64,000 nt of DNA from Streptomyces canus (lineage in GTDB: Bacteria; Actinomycetota; Actinomycetes; Streptomycetales; Streptomycetaceae), in NCBI RefSeq assembly GCF_041435015.1, contig NZ_CP107989.1, forward strand, positions 496,001-560,000. Direction: 5' to 3'. The position numbers and the translations under genes are program-made. Within the stretch, counting starts at the first letter, position 1. Every line of letters starts with the position of its first letter. Of this stretch, positions 18,281 through 25,721 are shown one piece after another. The notes below the pieces were generated by a model. That model saw only the letters and a list, made by a program, of their open reading frames with translations. It was not told the DNA's origin and ran no database searches.

Positions 18281-19344
18281 TTGTGTTCTCCTCGGGAGGT
18301 ACGGGCGAGGCCGAGGGCCTCGTAGACGGGCTCGTCGCTGAAACGGAACAGGTCGACCTGGGTGCGGGCGGACAGCGAGACCTCGCACCAGGACGGGACG
18401 ACGAACAGGTCGCCCTTGGCGATCTCGAAGACCTTGTCGCCGACGCGGGCCACCGCCTCGCCCTCGAACACCTGCCAGATCGCGGAGCCGACGGTGCGCA
18501 CCGGGGCGGTCTGGGTGCCGGCCCGCAGTCGGCGCATCTCGGTGCGCATCGTGACCAGGGCGTCCCTGCCGGTCGTGGGGTTGGAGAAGCGGACTCCGGC
18601 GTGCCCGGGCTCGAGCACGCCGGGCACGCCCTCCCGCTCCAACTCCAGCTGGGAGGTCAGGGCGGCGTCGGTGTGCTCCCAGCGGTACGCGTTCAGCGGG
18701 GAGTTGGGCCGGCCGATCGGGCGCAGTCCGGGGTGGCCCCACAGTCGCTCGCCGCGCGACCGCTCGGGGGTTTCACGAGTGGAGAGCTCATCGGGGCCGA
18801 ACTCGAAGAAGCCGGCGTCCAGTTTGGAGACGAGCGGGATGTCGAGCCCGTCGAGCCAGGCCATCGGCTCATCGGTGACGTTCTGGTGCTCGTGGAAGGC
18901 CCAACTCGGCGTGAGCAGCAGGTCACCCCGCCGCATCGCCACCGCGTCCCCGTCGACGTTGGTCCACACGCCTTCGCCTTCGACGACGAACCGGAAGGCT
19001 CCCTGGCTGTGCCGGTGCGAGGGGGCGACCTCGCGCGGGCCCAGGTACTGGATCGCGGTCCACAGGGTGGGAGTGGCGTAAGGAAGGCCCGGAAGACCGG
19101 GGTTGGACAGGGCCATGGCCCGGCGCTCGCCGCCGCGTCCCACCGGTACGAGCTCTCCGGAGCGCTGCGCGATGGGCAGCAGCTCGGCCCACCGCCACAG
19201 GTGCGGGACCGCTGCGGGCTGCGGCGACATCGGCATGAGGCCGTCCACCTGAGTCCACAGCGGGATCAGGCCGGCGTCCTCGAAGTCCGCGTACAGCTCG
19301 TCGAGCAGCTTGCGCTCGGTCTGTTCGCTGGTGGTGTCGGTCAC
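18277..19344 (-). CDS. sdgD: Gentisate 1,2-dioxygenase (bicupin, SdgD-like)
   Basis: 355 aa, the family length. Two cupin domains: the N-terminal one has the iron-ligand motif APSHRHSQGAFRFVVEG and SWAFHEHQN, and the C-terminal one is more divergent (GSAIWQVFEGEAVARVGDK, LFVVPSWCEV). It opens the gentisate ring to maleylpyruvate with Fe(II) and O2. It is the first gene of the operon, so its promoter lies in the 118-bp gap to the IclR gene. I prefer the GTG at 19344, with GGAGG about 6 nt upstream, over the GTG at 19356. Confidence 0.93.
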   Translation of the reverse strand: MTDTTSEQTERKLLDELYADFEDAGLIPLWTQVDGLMPMSPQPAAVPHLWRWAELLPIAQRSGELVPVGRGGERRAMALSNPGLPGLPYATPTLWTAIQYLGPREVAPSHRHSQGAFRFVVEGEGVWTNVDGDAVAMRRGDLLLTPSWAFHEHQNVTDEPMAWLDGLDIPLVSKLDAGFFEFGPDELSTRETPERSRGERLWGHPGLRPIGRPNSPLNAYRWEHTDAALTSQLELEREGVPGVLEPGHAGVRFSNPTTGRDALVTMRTEMRRLRAGTQTAPVRTVGSAIWQVFEGEAVARVGDKVFEIAKGDLFVVPSWCEVSLSARTQVDLFRFSDEPVYEALGLARTSRGEHK

Positions 19345-19435
19345 GGAAACCTCCACGTCGTGTGTGCGGCGACCGCCGGAAGAAGCGCAGTTCGTTCCGC
19401 GCCGTCCATGACGCTACGGACCGTTTCCCCTCACC

Positions 19436-19459
19436 GGAATCCTGGAGAGATAGGATTCC
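19436..19459. promoter_or_regulatory. Perfect 8-8-8 inverted repeat, probable IclR operator
   Basis: GGAATCCT (19436-19443) and AGGATTCC (19452-19459) are exact complements around an 8-bp spacer. The right arm ends 3 nt before the IclR start codon. This position would let IclR repress its own gene and control the divergent gentisate/salicylate operon. Confidence 0.75.
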
Positions 19460-19462
19460 TCT

Positions 19463-20236
19463 ATGGAGAATTCAGGCAGTCCCTCGCCCAGCCCCTCGTA
19501 TCCGGTGAGCGCCGCCGGCAACGCCCTGCGCGTCGTCCGGCTGCTGCACGAGCTCGACGAGCTGCGGGTGATGGACGTCGCCGACCGGCTCGGCGTCGCG
19601 CGCTCGACCGCGCACCGGATCCTCGCGATGCTGGTCTTCGAGGGATTCGCCGTGCAGGACCGCCACAAGGTGTACCGGCCGGGGCGGGCTCTGCAGGCCA
19701 TCAGGGGAAGCCAGGCCGCCCCTCCCCCGGACCTGATCACCGTCGCCCATCCTCACCTGCAACGGCTGGCGGACGCCGTCCGGGAGACGACTCACCTGAT
19801 GGTGCTCGAGGGCAACGGCAGCCGCTTCCTCGACGGCGTGGAGGGCCCCCAGGCGCTGCGCGTCAGCTACCGCACCGGCACGCTCCTGCCCGCCCACGTG
19901 ACCTCGGGCGGCAAGGCCCTGCTCGCGGCACTGCCGACCGACCGGCTCCGGGCGCTTTACCCCAACGGACTTCCCGAGGACCGGGCCAAGGCCCCCAAGG
20001 ACTTCGAGAGCCTGATGAACGAGCTGGTGTCCGTGCGCCGTCACGGCTACGCCATCAATCTCCAGGAGAGCGAGCGCGGAGTGCACGCCGTCGGCGCGTG
20101 CGTACGCGACCGCACGGACGCCGCCGTAGCTGCCGTGGTCGTGGCGGCTCCGTCCGTTCGCTGCACCCGCGCAAGGCTCGCTGAACTGTCCCAACCTCTG
20201 CTCGCGACCGCACGGGACATCGGTCAGGGTCTGTGA
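19463..20236 (+). CDS. IclR-family transcriptional regulator of the salicylate operon
   Basis: 257 aa. The N-terminal winged helix (about 15-75) has ALRVVRLLHELDELRVMDVA and GVARSTAHRILAMLVFEGFA. The C-terminal effector domain has LITVAHPHLQRLADAVRETT, TSGGKALLAALP and the short C-terminal helix. IclR regulators commonly control aromatic catabolism and bind the pathway acid. It is divergent from the gentisate dioxygenase gene and has a palindrome at its own start. The natural ligand is probably salicylate or gentisate; this is inference. Confidence 0.93.
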   Translation: MENSGSPSPSPSYPVSAAGNALRVVRLLHELDELRVMDVADRLGVARSTAHRILAMLVFEGFAVQDRHKVYRPGRALQAIRGSQAAPPPDLITVAHPHLQRLADAVRETTHLMVLEGNGSRFLDGVEGPQALRVSYRTGTLLPAHVTSGGKALLAALPTDRLRALYPNGLPEDRAKAPKDFESLMNELVSVRRHGYAINLQESERGVHAVGACVRDRTDAAVAAVVVAAPSVRCTRARLAELSQPLLATARDIGQGL

Positions 20237-20243
20237 ACGGCGG

Positions 20244-20283
20244 CGGCGCACGCCACCGTCGAGCCGCGTGGTGGCGTGCGCCG
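20244..20283. terminator. Bidirectional terminator hairpin between convergent genes
   Basis: A perfect 14-bp stem pairs CGGCGCACGCCACC with GGTGGCGTGCGCCG around a 12-nt loop. It lies between the stops of the IclR gene (20236) and the amidohydrolase (20331), which are convergent, so it can serve both. Confidence 0.8.
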
Positions 20284-20330
20284 TAGTGTCTTCGAGGTAC
20301 GACCTGCTGTGCGCAGGTCGTCGAGGCTCC

Positions 20331-21293
20331 TCACAGTCGCAGAACGCGCTCGGCGTTGCCGTGCGCGATGCTCGCGAGATCGGCCGGCGCGTACGGTGCC
20401 GAGCGCAGGAATCCGACCGCCTCAGCACTGGACTCGAACGGGTAGTCGATGGAGAACAGCACACGGTCGACACCCACGGCATGGACGGCTCCCAGCAGCG
20501 CGGCATGCGACATGACTCCGCTGGTGGTGACGTACACGTTGTTCCGCAGGTAGTACGAGGGCAGGTGCTGCACCCTGCGCTCGGCGGGCACCTGGTCGTA
20601 GCGGCTGTCGAGCCGGGCCATCTGGAACGGCAGCAGTTCGCCCATGTGACCCAACACCACCGACGCGCGCGGGAACTCGTCGAACACTCCGCCGTAGATC
20701 AGCCGGAGCGCATGGGCACCGGTCGTCGCCGTCCATCCCCAGGACGGCCCGACCAGCACGGGATACCCATCGAAGACATGCCAGTTGTCGGCCGGAACGA
20801 CGGCCGGATGCAGGTACAACGTCACGCCGAGGCGCTCCAGTTCAGCCCATACCGGCCTGAACTGCGGCTCGTCGAGGTAGTGCCCCCGCACATGGTCGTT
20901 GTGGAGGACGCCCTTGAAACCGAGCTCCGTCACCGCCCGGCGCAGTTCCACGACCGCGGCCTTGGGGTCCTGCAACGGAAGGGTGGCAAAGCCCGCGAAG
21001 CGGGTGGGATGGGCGGTGATCGCCTTGGCGAGATGGTCGTTGATGCGCCGCGCGGCAGCCACGGCCTCCGCGGGATCCTCGATCACTTCCACGCCCGGCG
21101 TGGAATACGAGAGGACCTGGACGTCGACGCCGTTGGCGTCCATGTCCGCGAGCCGCAGCTCGGTCAGATCGTCCAGGCGCCGGAACCACTCCTGCTTGAT
21201 CGCGTCCGGCACCGCCATGTGCTGACGGATGGTTTCCTCCTGCCGGATGGCTCCGGGAACGGAGAACGCCTCTTCCACGGCCACAATGCGCAT
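20331..21293 (-). CDS. Amidohydrolase, 2,3-dihydroxybenzoate/gamma-resorcylate decarboxylase type
   Basis: 320 aa. It begins MRIVAVEEAFSVP, the variant first metal site typical of 2,3-dihydroxybenzoate decarboxylases, where Glu (E7/E8) replaces the HxH pair. Further ligands are H162 in LYLHPAVVP, H216 in VVLGHMGELLPF and D283 in FSIDYPFES. These enzymes remove CO2 from ortho-hydroxybenzoates without organic cofactor. GGAGG stands 7 nt before this ATG. Next to the salicylate operon, a role on salicylate or a dihydroxybenzoate is plausible. A possible frameshifted export signal lies upstream (21294-21594). Confidence 0.88.
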   Translation of the reverse strand: MRIVAVEEAFSVPGAIRQEETIRQHMAVPDAIKQEWFRRLDDLTELRLADMDANGVDVQVLSYSTPGVEVIEDPAEAVAAARRINDHLAKAITAHPTRFAGFATLPLQDPKAAVVELRRAVTELGFKGVLHNDHVRGHYLDEPQFRPVWAELERLGVTLYLHPAVVPADNWHVFDGYPVLVGPSWGWTATTGAHALRLIYGGVFDEFPRASVVLGHMGELLPFQMARLDSRYDQVPAERRVQHLPSYYLRNNVYVTTSGVMSHAALLGAVHAVGVDRVLFSIDYPFESSAEAVGFLRSAPYAPADLASIAHGNAERVLRL

Positions 21294-21594
21294 CTTTTCC
21301 TCCGAAGTGTTCCGATGGTCCTTCGAGTGGCCGCCTGCGGGCCGGGGCGGCGGGCCTGGCGTCGGGCGCCTGGAATCGGCTCCCTGGACGCCGGCGACCG
21401 CCGCGGAGACACGACGGCCTGGCGCGGTCTCGGCCGCCCGCGCGGGCGCCCCCGCGACCAGGCCGCCGACCACTTGCGGCTCCTGAAGCAGCGGCGGTCA
21501 CGGCGATGAATCTTCGCCGGGTGGCCTCGGCGGGAGGCTGGGGGCGGGGTTCGGTGGGCGGAGTCACGGCTTGGAAGGGACGGTCGTCGGGCAT
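21294..21594 (-). pseudogene. Possible frameshifted Tat leader of the amidohydrolase
   Basis: An ATG at 21594, preceded by GGGAGAG, opens a frame reading MPDDRPFQAV and later EATRRRFIAVTAAAS, a twin-arginine-like start. Near 21490 a shift to another frame continues the hydrophobic part as VVGGLVAGAPARAAE, and that frame runs without stop into MRIVAVEEAF of the amidohydrolase. A single indel would therefore fuse a Tat signal to the enzyme, as in its relative at 7735. It may be a decayed leader, a sequencing error or coincidence. Confidence 0.5.
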
Positions 21595-21830
21595 GTCCAC
21601 TCTCCCTCGAGGGCGCGCGGGTGATTGCCGGGTCCTGCCGATGGCCTTATGCGCTCCGCGAGGTGCGCCTCGTTCGCGAGTGGTCCGATGGCCTGTTCGA
21701 GCAGCTCTTTTCGGCAGTTCGCCGTCGCCCGTGGCTCATTTCACTGAAGCTCTCTTGAACTGGAGCCAAGCTAGTTCTGGGGCACTTTTCAGTCAAGGCC
21801 TGCTCGGAAGCCACTCGGCGCCAACCTCTC

Positions 21831-22352
21831 TCATGACTCGCTGTCAAGAGAGTGAGCGGGCGGCGCGGCACGCCGCACTCGGCTCGTGTCACGCAGGTCC
21901 GTCGTCGGCAGAGCATCGGGATTGAGCTCGGCAAGCATCCGGAGCAGCAGGGTATGTACGACCGCGCGCTCGCCGGGAGCGAGGACCGCGAGGGCTTCCT
22001 CGTCGAGGTGTTCCACCACACCCCGCGCCCGCTCGGCGACCTTCGCACCGCTGTCGGTGATGGTCAGCTGTACGGTTCTGCGGCTCGAAGGGTGTTCACG
22101 GCGAGCCAGAAGGCCGCGGTCGACCAGCGTGTTGACAGCGGCGCCCATGGACTGGGGAGTGAGGCCGGTCCGACGCGCGATCTCCGCCGCGGAAATGCCG
22201 GGACTCCAGACGACGTGCTGCAGAGCGTTGTGCTGGGCCGCCGTGAGGTTGAGCGAGCGCAACGCTCTCTCAAGACGCGCCCCCATCACGTGCACCACTT
22301 GCCACGCCAGGTAGCCCATGCGCGTCGGGGGATGTGCGTCAGGACGCCCCAT
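21831..22352 (-). CDS. MarR-family transcriptional regulator
   Basis: 173 aa. The winged-helix core (about 25-110) reads TAAQHNALQHVVWSPGISAA, RTGLTPQSMGAAVNTLVDRG and a wing around REHPSSRRTVQLTITDSG. The ATG has GGAG about 7 nt upstream. It is divergent from the membrane protein gene at 22447. The gap contains three AAGGTRCCT elements, which makes it the probable repressor of that gene. It is clearly paralogous to the MarR protein encoded at 23593, on the other side of the same membrane gene. Confidence 0.92.
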   Translation of the reverse strand: MGRPDAHPPTRMGYLAWQVVHVMGARLERALRSLNLTAAQHNALQHVVWSPGISAAEIARRTGLTPQSMGAAVNTLVDRGLLARREHPSSRRTVQLTITDSGAKVAERARGVVEHLDEEALAVLAPGERAVVHTLLLRMLAELNPDALPTTDLRDTSRVRRAAPPAHSLDSES

Positions 22353-22368
22353 CAGCAACTCCAAAAGT

Positions 22369-22421
22369 AAGGTGCCTGATATTTCTATGGTACAAATAGA
22401 AGGTACCTTAGAAGGTGCCTT
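22369..22421. promoter_or_regulatory. Operator region with AAGGTRCCT repeats and an inner palindrome
   Basis: AAGGTGCCT at 22369-22377, AAGGTACCTT (a perfect palindrome) at 22400-22409 and AAGGTGCCTT at 22412-22421. Between them TTCTAT (22383-22388) and ATAGAA (22396-22401) form a second inverted repeat with a 7-bp spacer. This AT-rich 95-bp gap between divergent genes is the expected site of MarR binding and of both promoters. Confidence 0.75.
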
Positions 22422-22446
22422 ACAAGAAGAACTTGGAGAGGGCCCC

Positions 22447-23499
22447 ATGTCCACGCCACCGACCACTTCCGCCGAGCCGCACCATGCGCACCATCACCAC
22501 GCGATGGACACCGCTCCGGCGCCGCAGGGCGCCACCGGGATGAAGGGGGTTCTGCTCCCCGTCGCGATCGTGCTGGCCATCGGCTCGATCTTCGTCAGCG
22601 TGTTCCTGGCCGCATTTCACGCCCCGCGGCCTCACGACCTACCGGTCGCCGTGGTCGGGACGACCCCACGGCTCGAACAGATCACCGGAGGGCTGGAACT
22701 CGGGCTGCCCGGCGGATTCGAGGTGAAGCGCTACCCCGACGCGAACGCGGCCCGCCACGCGCTGCAGGATCGAAAGGTGTACGCCGCCTATGTCACCGGC
22801 CCCGAAAAGTCCGCCGAGTTGCTGTATGCCGGAGCCAACGGCCCTTCGGTGACCTCGACGGTCACCGGTGCCTTCTCCGGTGTCGCCAAGTCGAGCGGAG
22901 ACCGGCTGACAGTGCAGGACGTCGTACCGGCCTCGGCGGGCGACACCCGCGGTATGTCGGTGTTCTACGCCGGGTTCGGCGTCGTGCTGGCCGGGTTCCT
23001 GTTCGGCATGATGACGTACCAGATGGCTCCGCGGCTGGAGTACCGGTGGAGGTTGGTCAGCCTCGCCTCCTTCAGCGTCCTCGCCGGCGTCCTCGTGGCG
23101 GCGATGGCCGGCAGCCTGGGCTTCTCTGCATTGCCGGGTCCCTTCCTGGGCATAGCGGGGGTCATCGCGCTGATGGCCGCGGCCATCGGCAGCGCGACCA
23201 TGCTGTTCATGCGTCTCTTCGGCCGCGCCGGGATGTCACTGGCCGCCGTGGTCCTGCTGACCTTCGGCAACAGCACGAGCGGTGGCACGCTGCCCACCGC
23301 CTACCTGCCGGGCTGGCTGCATCCGCTCTCGGAGATCCTCCCGGTGGGAGTCGGCGTACGAGCCGTCCAAGGCCTGTCCCACTTCAACAACGACGGTCTC
23401 ACCGCGGGCGTCGTCGTCCTGGTGGCGTGGATCCTCGTCGGCGCCGTGGTGCTCCTCTGGCTCGATGCCCGCGGACCGCGTCGCGCAGCCGTCGGCTGA
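22447..23499 (+). CDS. YhgE/Pip-like or ABC-2-type multi-spanning membrane protein
   Basis: 350 aa. After a His-rich cytoplasmic N-terminus (HHAHHHHAMD) comes one membrane helix (about 36-58). A soluble outside domain of about 115 residues (LPVAVVGTTPRLEQITGGLE to DTRG) follows, then about five helices packed between residues 178 and 345. This layout matches the YhgE/Pip and ABC-2 permease-like families, which include phage-infection proteins and drug-efflux partners. Regulation by the divergent MarR gene suggests response to a toxic small molecule. No ATPase gene is adjacent. Confidence 0.75.
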   Translation: MSTPPTTSAEPHHAHHHHAMDTAPAPQGATGMKGVLLPVAIVLAIGSIFVSVFLAAFHAPRPHDLPVAVVGTTPRLEQITGGLELGLPGGFEVKRYPDANAARHALQDRKVYAAYVTGPEKSAELLYAGANGPSVTSTVTGAFSGVAKSSGDRLTVQDVVPASAGDTRGMSVFYAGFGVVLAGFLFGMMTYQMAPRLEYRWRLVSLASFSVLAGVLVAAMAGSLGFSALPGPFLGIAGVIALMAAAIGSATMLFMRLFGRAGMSLAAVVLLTFGNSTSGGTLPTAYLPGWLHPLSEILPVGVGVRAVQGLSHFNNDGLTAGVVVLVAWILVGAVVLLWLDARGPRRAAVG

Positions 23500-23592
23500 C
23501 CCGTCAGCCTGCGCGCCACGCGGCGCAGTCCCAGCTCCATTGACCGGTGACACGCTCGCAAGCTGCGCACCTCGCTCTCGTAGACTGCGGCC

Positions 23593-24054
23593 GTGACCGA
23601 CGCCGCTTTCCCCACCACCGGATACCTCGCCTGGCAGTTCTCCCAGATCATCGCCGGACGACTGGAGCGGGCACTGCGCGCGGAGGACCTCACCTTGGCG
23701 CAGCACAACGCTCTGCAGCAGGTCCTGTGGACGCCGGGGGTGTCCGCCGCGGAGATCGCGCGCCGCTCCGGCATCACGGCGCAGTCCATGGGAGCCGCGG
23801 TGAGCCAGCTCGTCGAGCGAGGACTGCTGCGACGGGAGCCGCATCCGACCAGCCGCCGTAGCATGCGCCTGTTCGCGACGGCCGAGGGAAGCGCGACGAC
23901 CGCTCGTGCCACGTCGATCGCGAGGCGGATCGAACGGGAGACGACCGCGCCGCTCTCCCCGGAGGACAAAGACGCCATTCACCGTCTGCTCTACCGTTTG
24001 GTCGAGGAACTGAACCCCGACGCCCTCGCCATCGACACGCGATCGCTGAACTGA
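23593..24054 (+). CDS. MarR-family transcriptional regulator (second paralogue)
   Basis: 153 aa from a GTG. The helix-turn-helix region reads TLAQHNALQQVLWTPGVSAA, then RSGITAQSMGAAVSQLVERG, almost the same as in the MarR protein at 21831, and both share GYLAWQ and ARLERALR-like N-termini and NPDALA near the C-terminus. They arose by duplication. It lies downstream of the membrane protein gene in the same direction and 50 nt upstream of a TetR gene, so it is probably co-transcribed with them. Whether the two MarR proteins bind the same operator is open. Confidence 0.9.
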   Translation: MTDAAFPTTGYLAWQFSQIIAGRLERALRAEDLTLAQHNALQQVLWTPGVSAAEIARRSGITAQSMGAAVSQLVERGLLRREPHPTSRRSMRLFATAEGSATTARATSIARRIERETTAPLSPEDKDAIHRLLYRLVEELNPDALAIDTRSLN

Positions 24055-24104
24055 CCCTGGCCGTCCAGCGGTCGCCACTTCCGGGGGCGAGAGGACGCAA
24101 CGCC

Positions 24105-24734
24105 ATGAGCCGTGCCGAGAGCCGTCGTCGGTCGTACGGTTCCACCCGCGGTCGTCCCCGCAGCAAGGCCGTGGAACGGGCCATCCTGGAAGCGGTGCTG
24201 ATGCTTCTCGAGGACGGCGTCCCGCTGGCAGAGCTCTCCGTCGAGAGCATCGCCCGCACCGCCGGTGTCGGCAAGGCGGCCATCTACCGCCGCTGGAGCG
24301 ACAAGGAGGACCTCTTCGTCGACGTCATCCGCGCCGCTGAGCCTGCCGAGCGAGAGCTTCCCGGTACGTCGATGCGGGACGACCTGGTCGTTCTGCTGGA
24401 GTCACTGCGCCAACGCAGCCTGGCCGGCCGCTCGTCGGCGGTCCTGCACACCGCACACGCCCAGATGAGAAGCAGCCCGAAGATATGGGCCGCCTACCAC
24501 TCCGGCGTGATCACTCCCCGGCGTGACCTCGGACTGGAGATCCTCCGGCGAGGCCAGCTGAAGGGGGAGCTCCGTACGGGCATCGATCTGGAACTGACCA
24601 TCGACATGTTCGTCGCCCCCCTGCTCATCCGCACGTTCGTACGCCACGACCCCGACCTCCCGGATGGACTCCCCGAACAGATCGTCGACACCGTCCTCCA
24701 TGGGCTACGGCCTGTCGGCTCCCCGCGCAGTTGA
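24105..24734 (+). CDS. TetR-family transcriptional regulator
   Basis: 209 aa. A basic N-terminus (SRRRSYGSTRGRPRSKAVER) precedes the helix-turn-helix ELSVESIARTAGVGKAAIYR and RWSDKEDLFVDVI. The C-terminal domain is of the TetR_C_16 type seen in many streptomycete regulators. GAGG lies about 10 nt before the ATG. It follows the MarR gene by 50 nt and is convergent with the NmrA-like gene. Its target may be the YhgE-like operon or the reductase next door. Confidence 0.9.
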   Translation: MSRAESRRRSYGSTRGRPRSKAVERAILEAVLMLLEDGVPLAELSVESIARTAGVGKAAIYRRWSDKEDLFVDVIRAAEPAERELPGTSMRDDLVVLLESLRQRSLAGRSSAVLHTAHAQMRSSPKIWAAYHSGVITPRRDLGLEILRRGQLKGELRTGIDLELTIDMFVAPLLIRTFVRHDPDLPDGLPEQIVDTVLHGLRPVGSPRS

Positions 24735-24769
24735 ACGCGTAGGCGCCGGGGGCGCGGTCGCTGCGGCGC

Positions 24770-25657
24770 TCAGCCGCGCGCGGCGAACACAGTGGCCGCT
24801 TCCTCGAAGGACGCGGGTGCGCGGCCGAGCAGCATCCGCAGGACGTTGCTGTTGCCGCGCAGGCCGTGCCGGTCGTAGCCCTGCCACATGGCGCGCATGT
24901 CCGAGGCCCGGGACGCGGAGTCGGCCACTCCCGGCGGGAGCGGTGCGTCCGCCCAGTCGACCGTCCGCGCCTCCAGATCCACTCCTCGTGCCCGCCCGGC
25001 GAACCGCACCGCCTCGGCCAACGTCAGGGCGGGCCCCGCGAGTTCGTAGGTCGCCGAGTCGTGGCCTTGCTCGGAGAGCACCTTGACGCCGGCTTCCCCG
25101 AGGTCCCGCAGGTCGATGAACGAGAACTCGTTGTCGACGTCGAACGGCACCCCGACGGGGCCTGCCGGAGCCCTCCCCCACGTCGACAGGACGATCTGCG
25201 CGAACATCGAGGGCTGAAGGATCGTCCAGTTCAGCCGCGAGGCCCGCACGGCGGCCTCGGCGTTCGCCTTGCGCAGGTGGTGACGCAGCCCGGGGGTGTG
25301 CGGGTGCAGGACGGACAGGTACACGAACCGGCGCGCACCCGCGTGCTCAGCCGCTTCAAGTGCCCTGATGGCGAGCATGTCTTCCTCCGGGTGGAACGCC
25401 GGCGGGATCATGAACACGAAGTCCGCGTTCTCCAGCGCCTGACGGACGGTGTCCGGCTTCTCCAGGTCGGCCTCGACGATGTCGTCCACGCCCAGGGCAG
25501 CCACTCGTTCCCGCCCTGCCGGGCCGTGCACCACGGCCCGGACCCGGAAGGGAGCTCGCAGCGCGGCCTCCAGCACGTACGTACCGCAGAGCCCGGCCGC
25601 CCCGATCACCGCGATCAGTGGCGGCTCCTGGCTGCGTACGCCTTCTGATTCGGACAC
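24770..25657 (-). CDS. NmrA-type NAD(P)-binding reductase/sensor
   Basis: 295 aa, atypical SDR (NmrA/HSCARG group). The nucleotide-binding motif is IAVIGAAGLCGTYVLEAALR, followed by RAVVHGPAGRERVAALG and VEADLEKPDTVRQALENAD. The later segments are FVYLSVLHPHTPG and NWTILQPSMFAQI. The active-site YxxxK is absent, as is common in the group, so it may be a redox sensor or an isoflavone-reductase-like enzyme. GTG start with AGGAAG upstream. It lies 64 bp downstream of the dehydrogenase gene on the same strand and probably ends that operon. Confidence 0.87.
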   Translation of the reverse strand: MSESEGVRSQEPPLIAVIGAAGLCGTYVLEAALRAPFRVRAVVHGPAGRERVAALGVDDIVEADLEKPDTVRQALENADFVFMIPPAFHPEEDMLAIRALEAAEHAGARRFVYLSVLHPHTPGLRHHLRKANAEAAVRASRLNWTILQPSMFAQIVLSTWGRAPAGPVGVPFDVDNEFSFIDLRDLGEAGVKVLSEQGHDSATYELAGPALTLAEAVRFAGRARGVDLEARTVDWADAPLPPGVADSASRASDMRAMWQGYDRHGLRGNSNVLRMLLGRAPASFEEAATVFAARG

Positions 25658-25721
25658 GTTCCTGCTTCCTCTCGCTGTTCAGAGGCGACTCCGCGGAGTC
25701 GCCTCGCGCGCGTGCGTAGGG

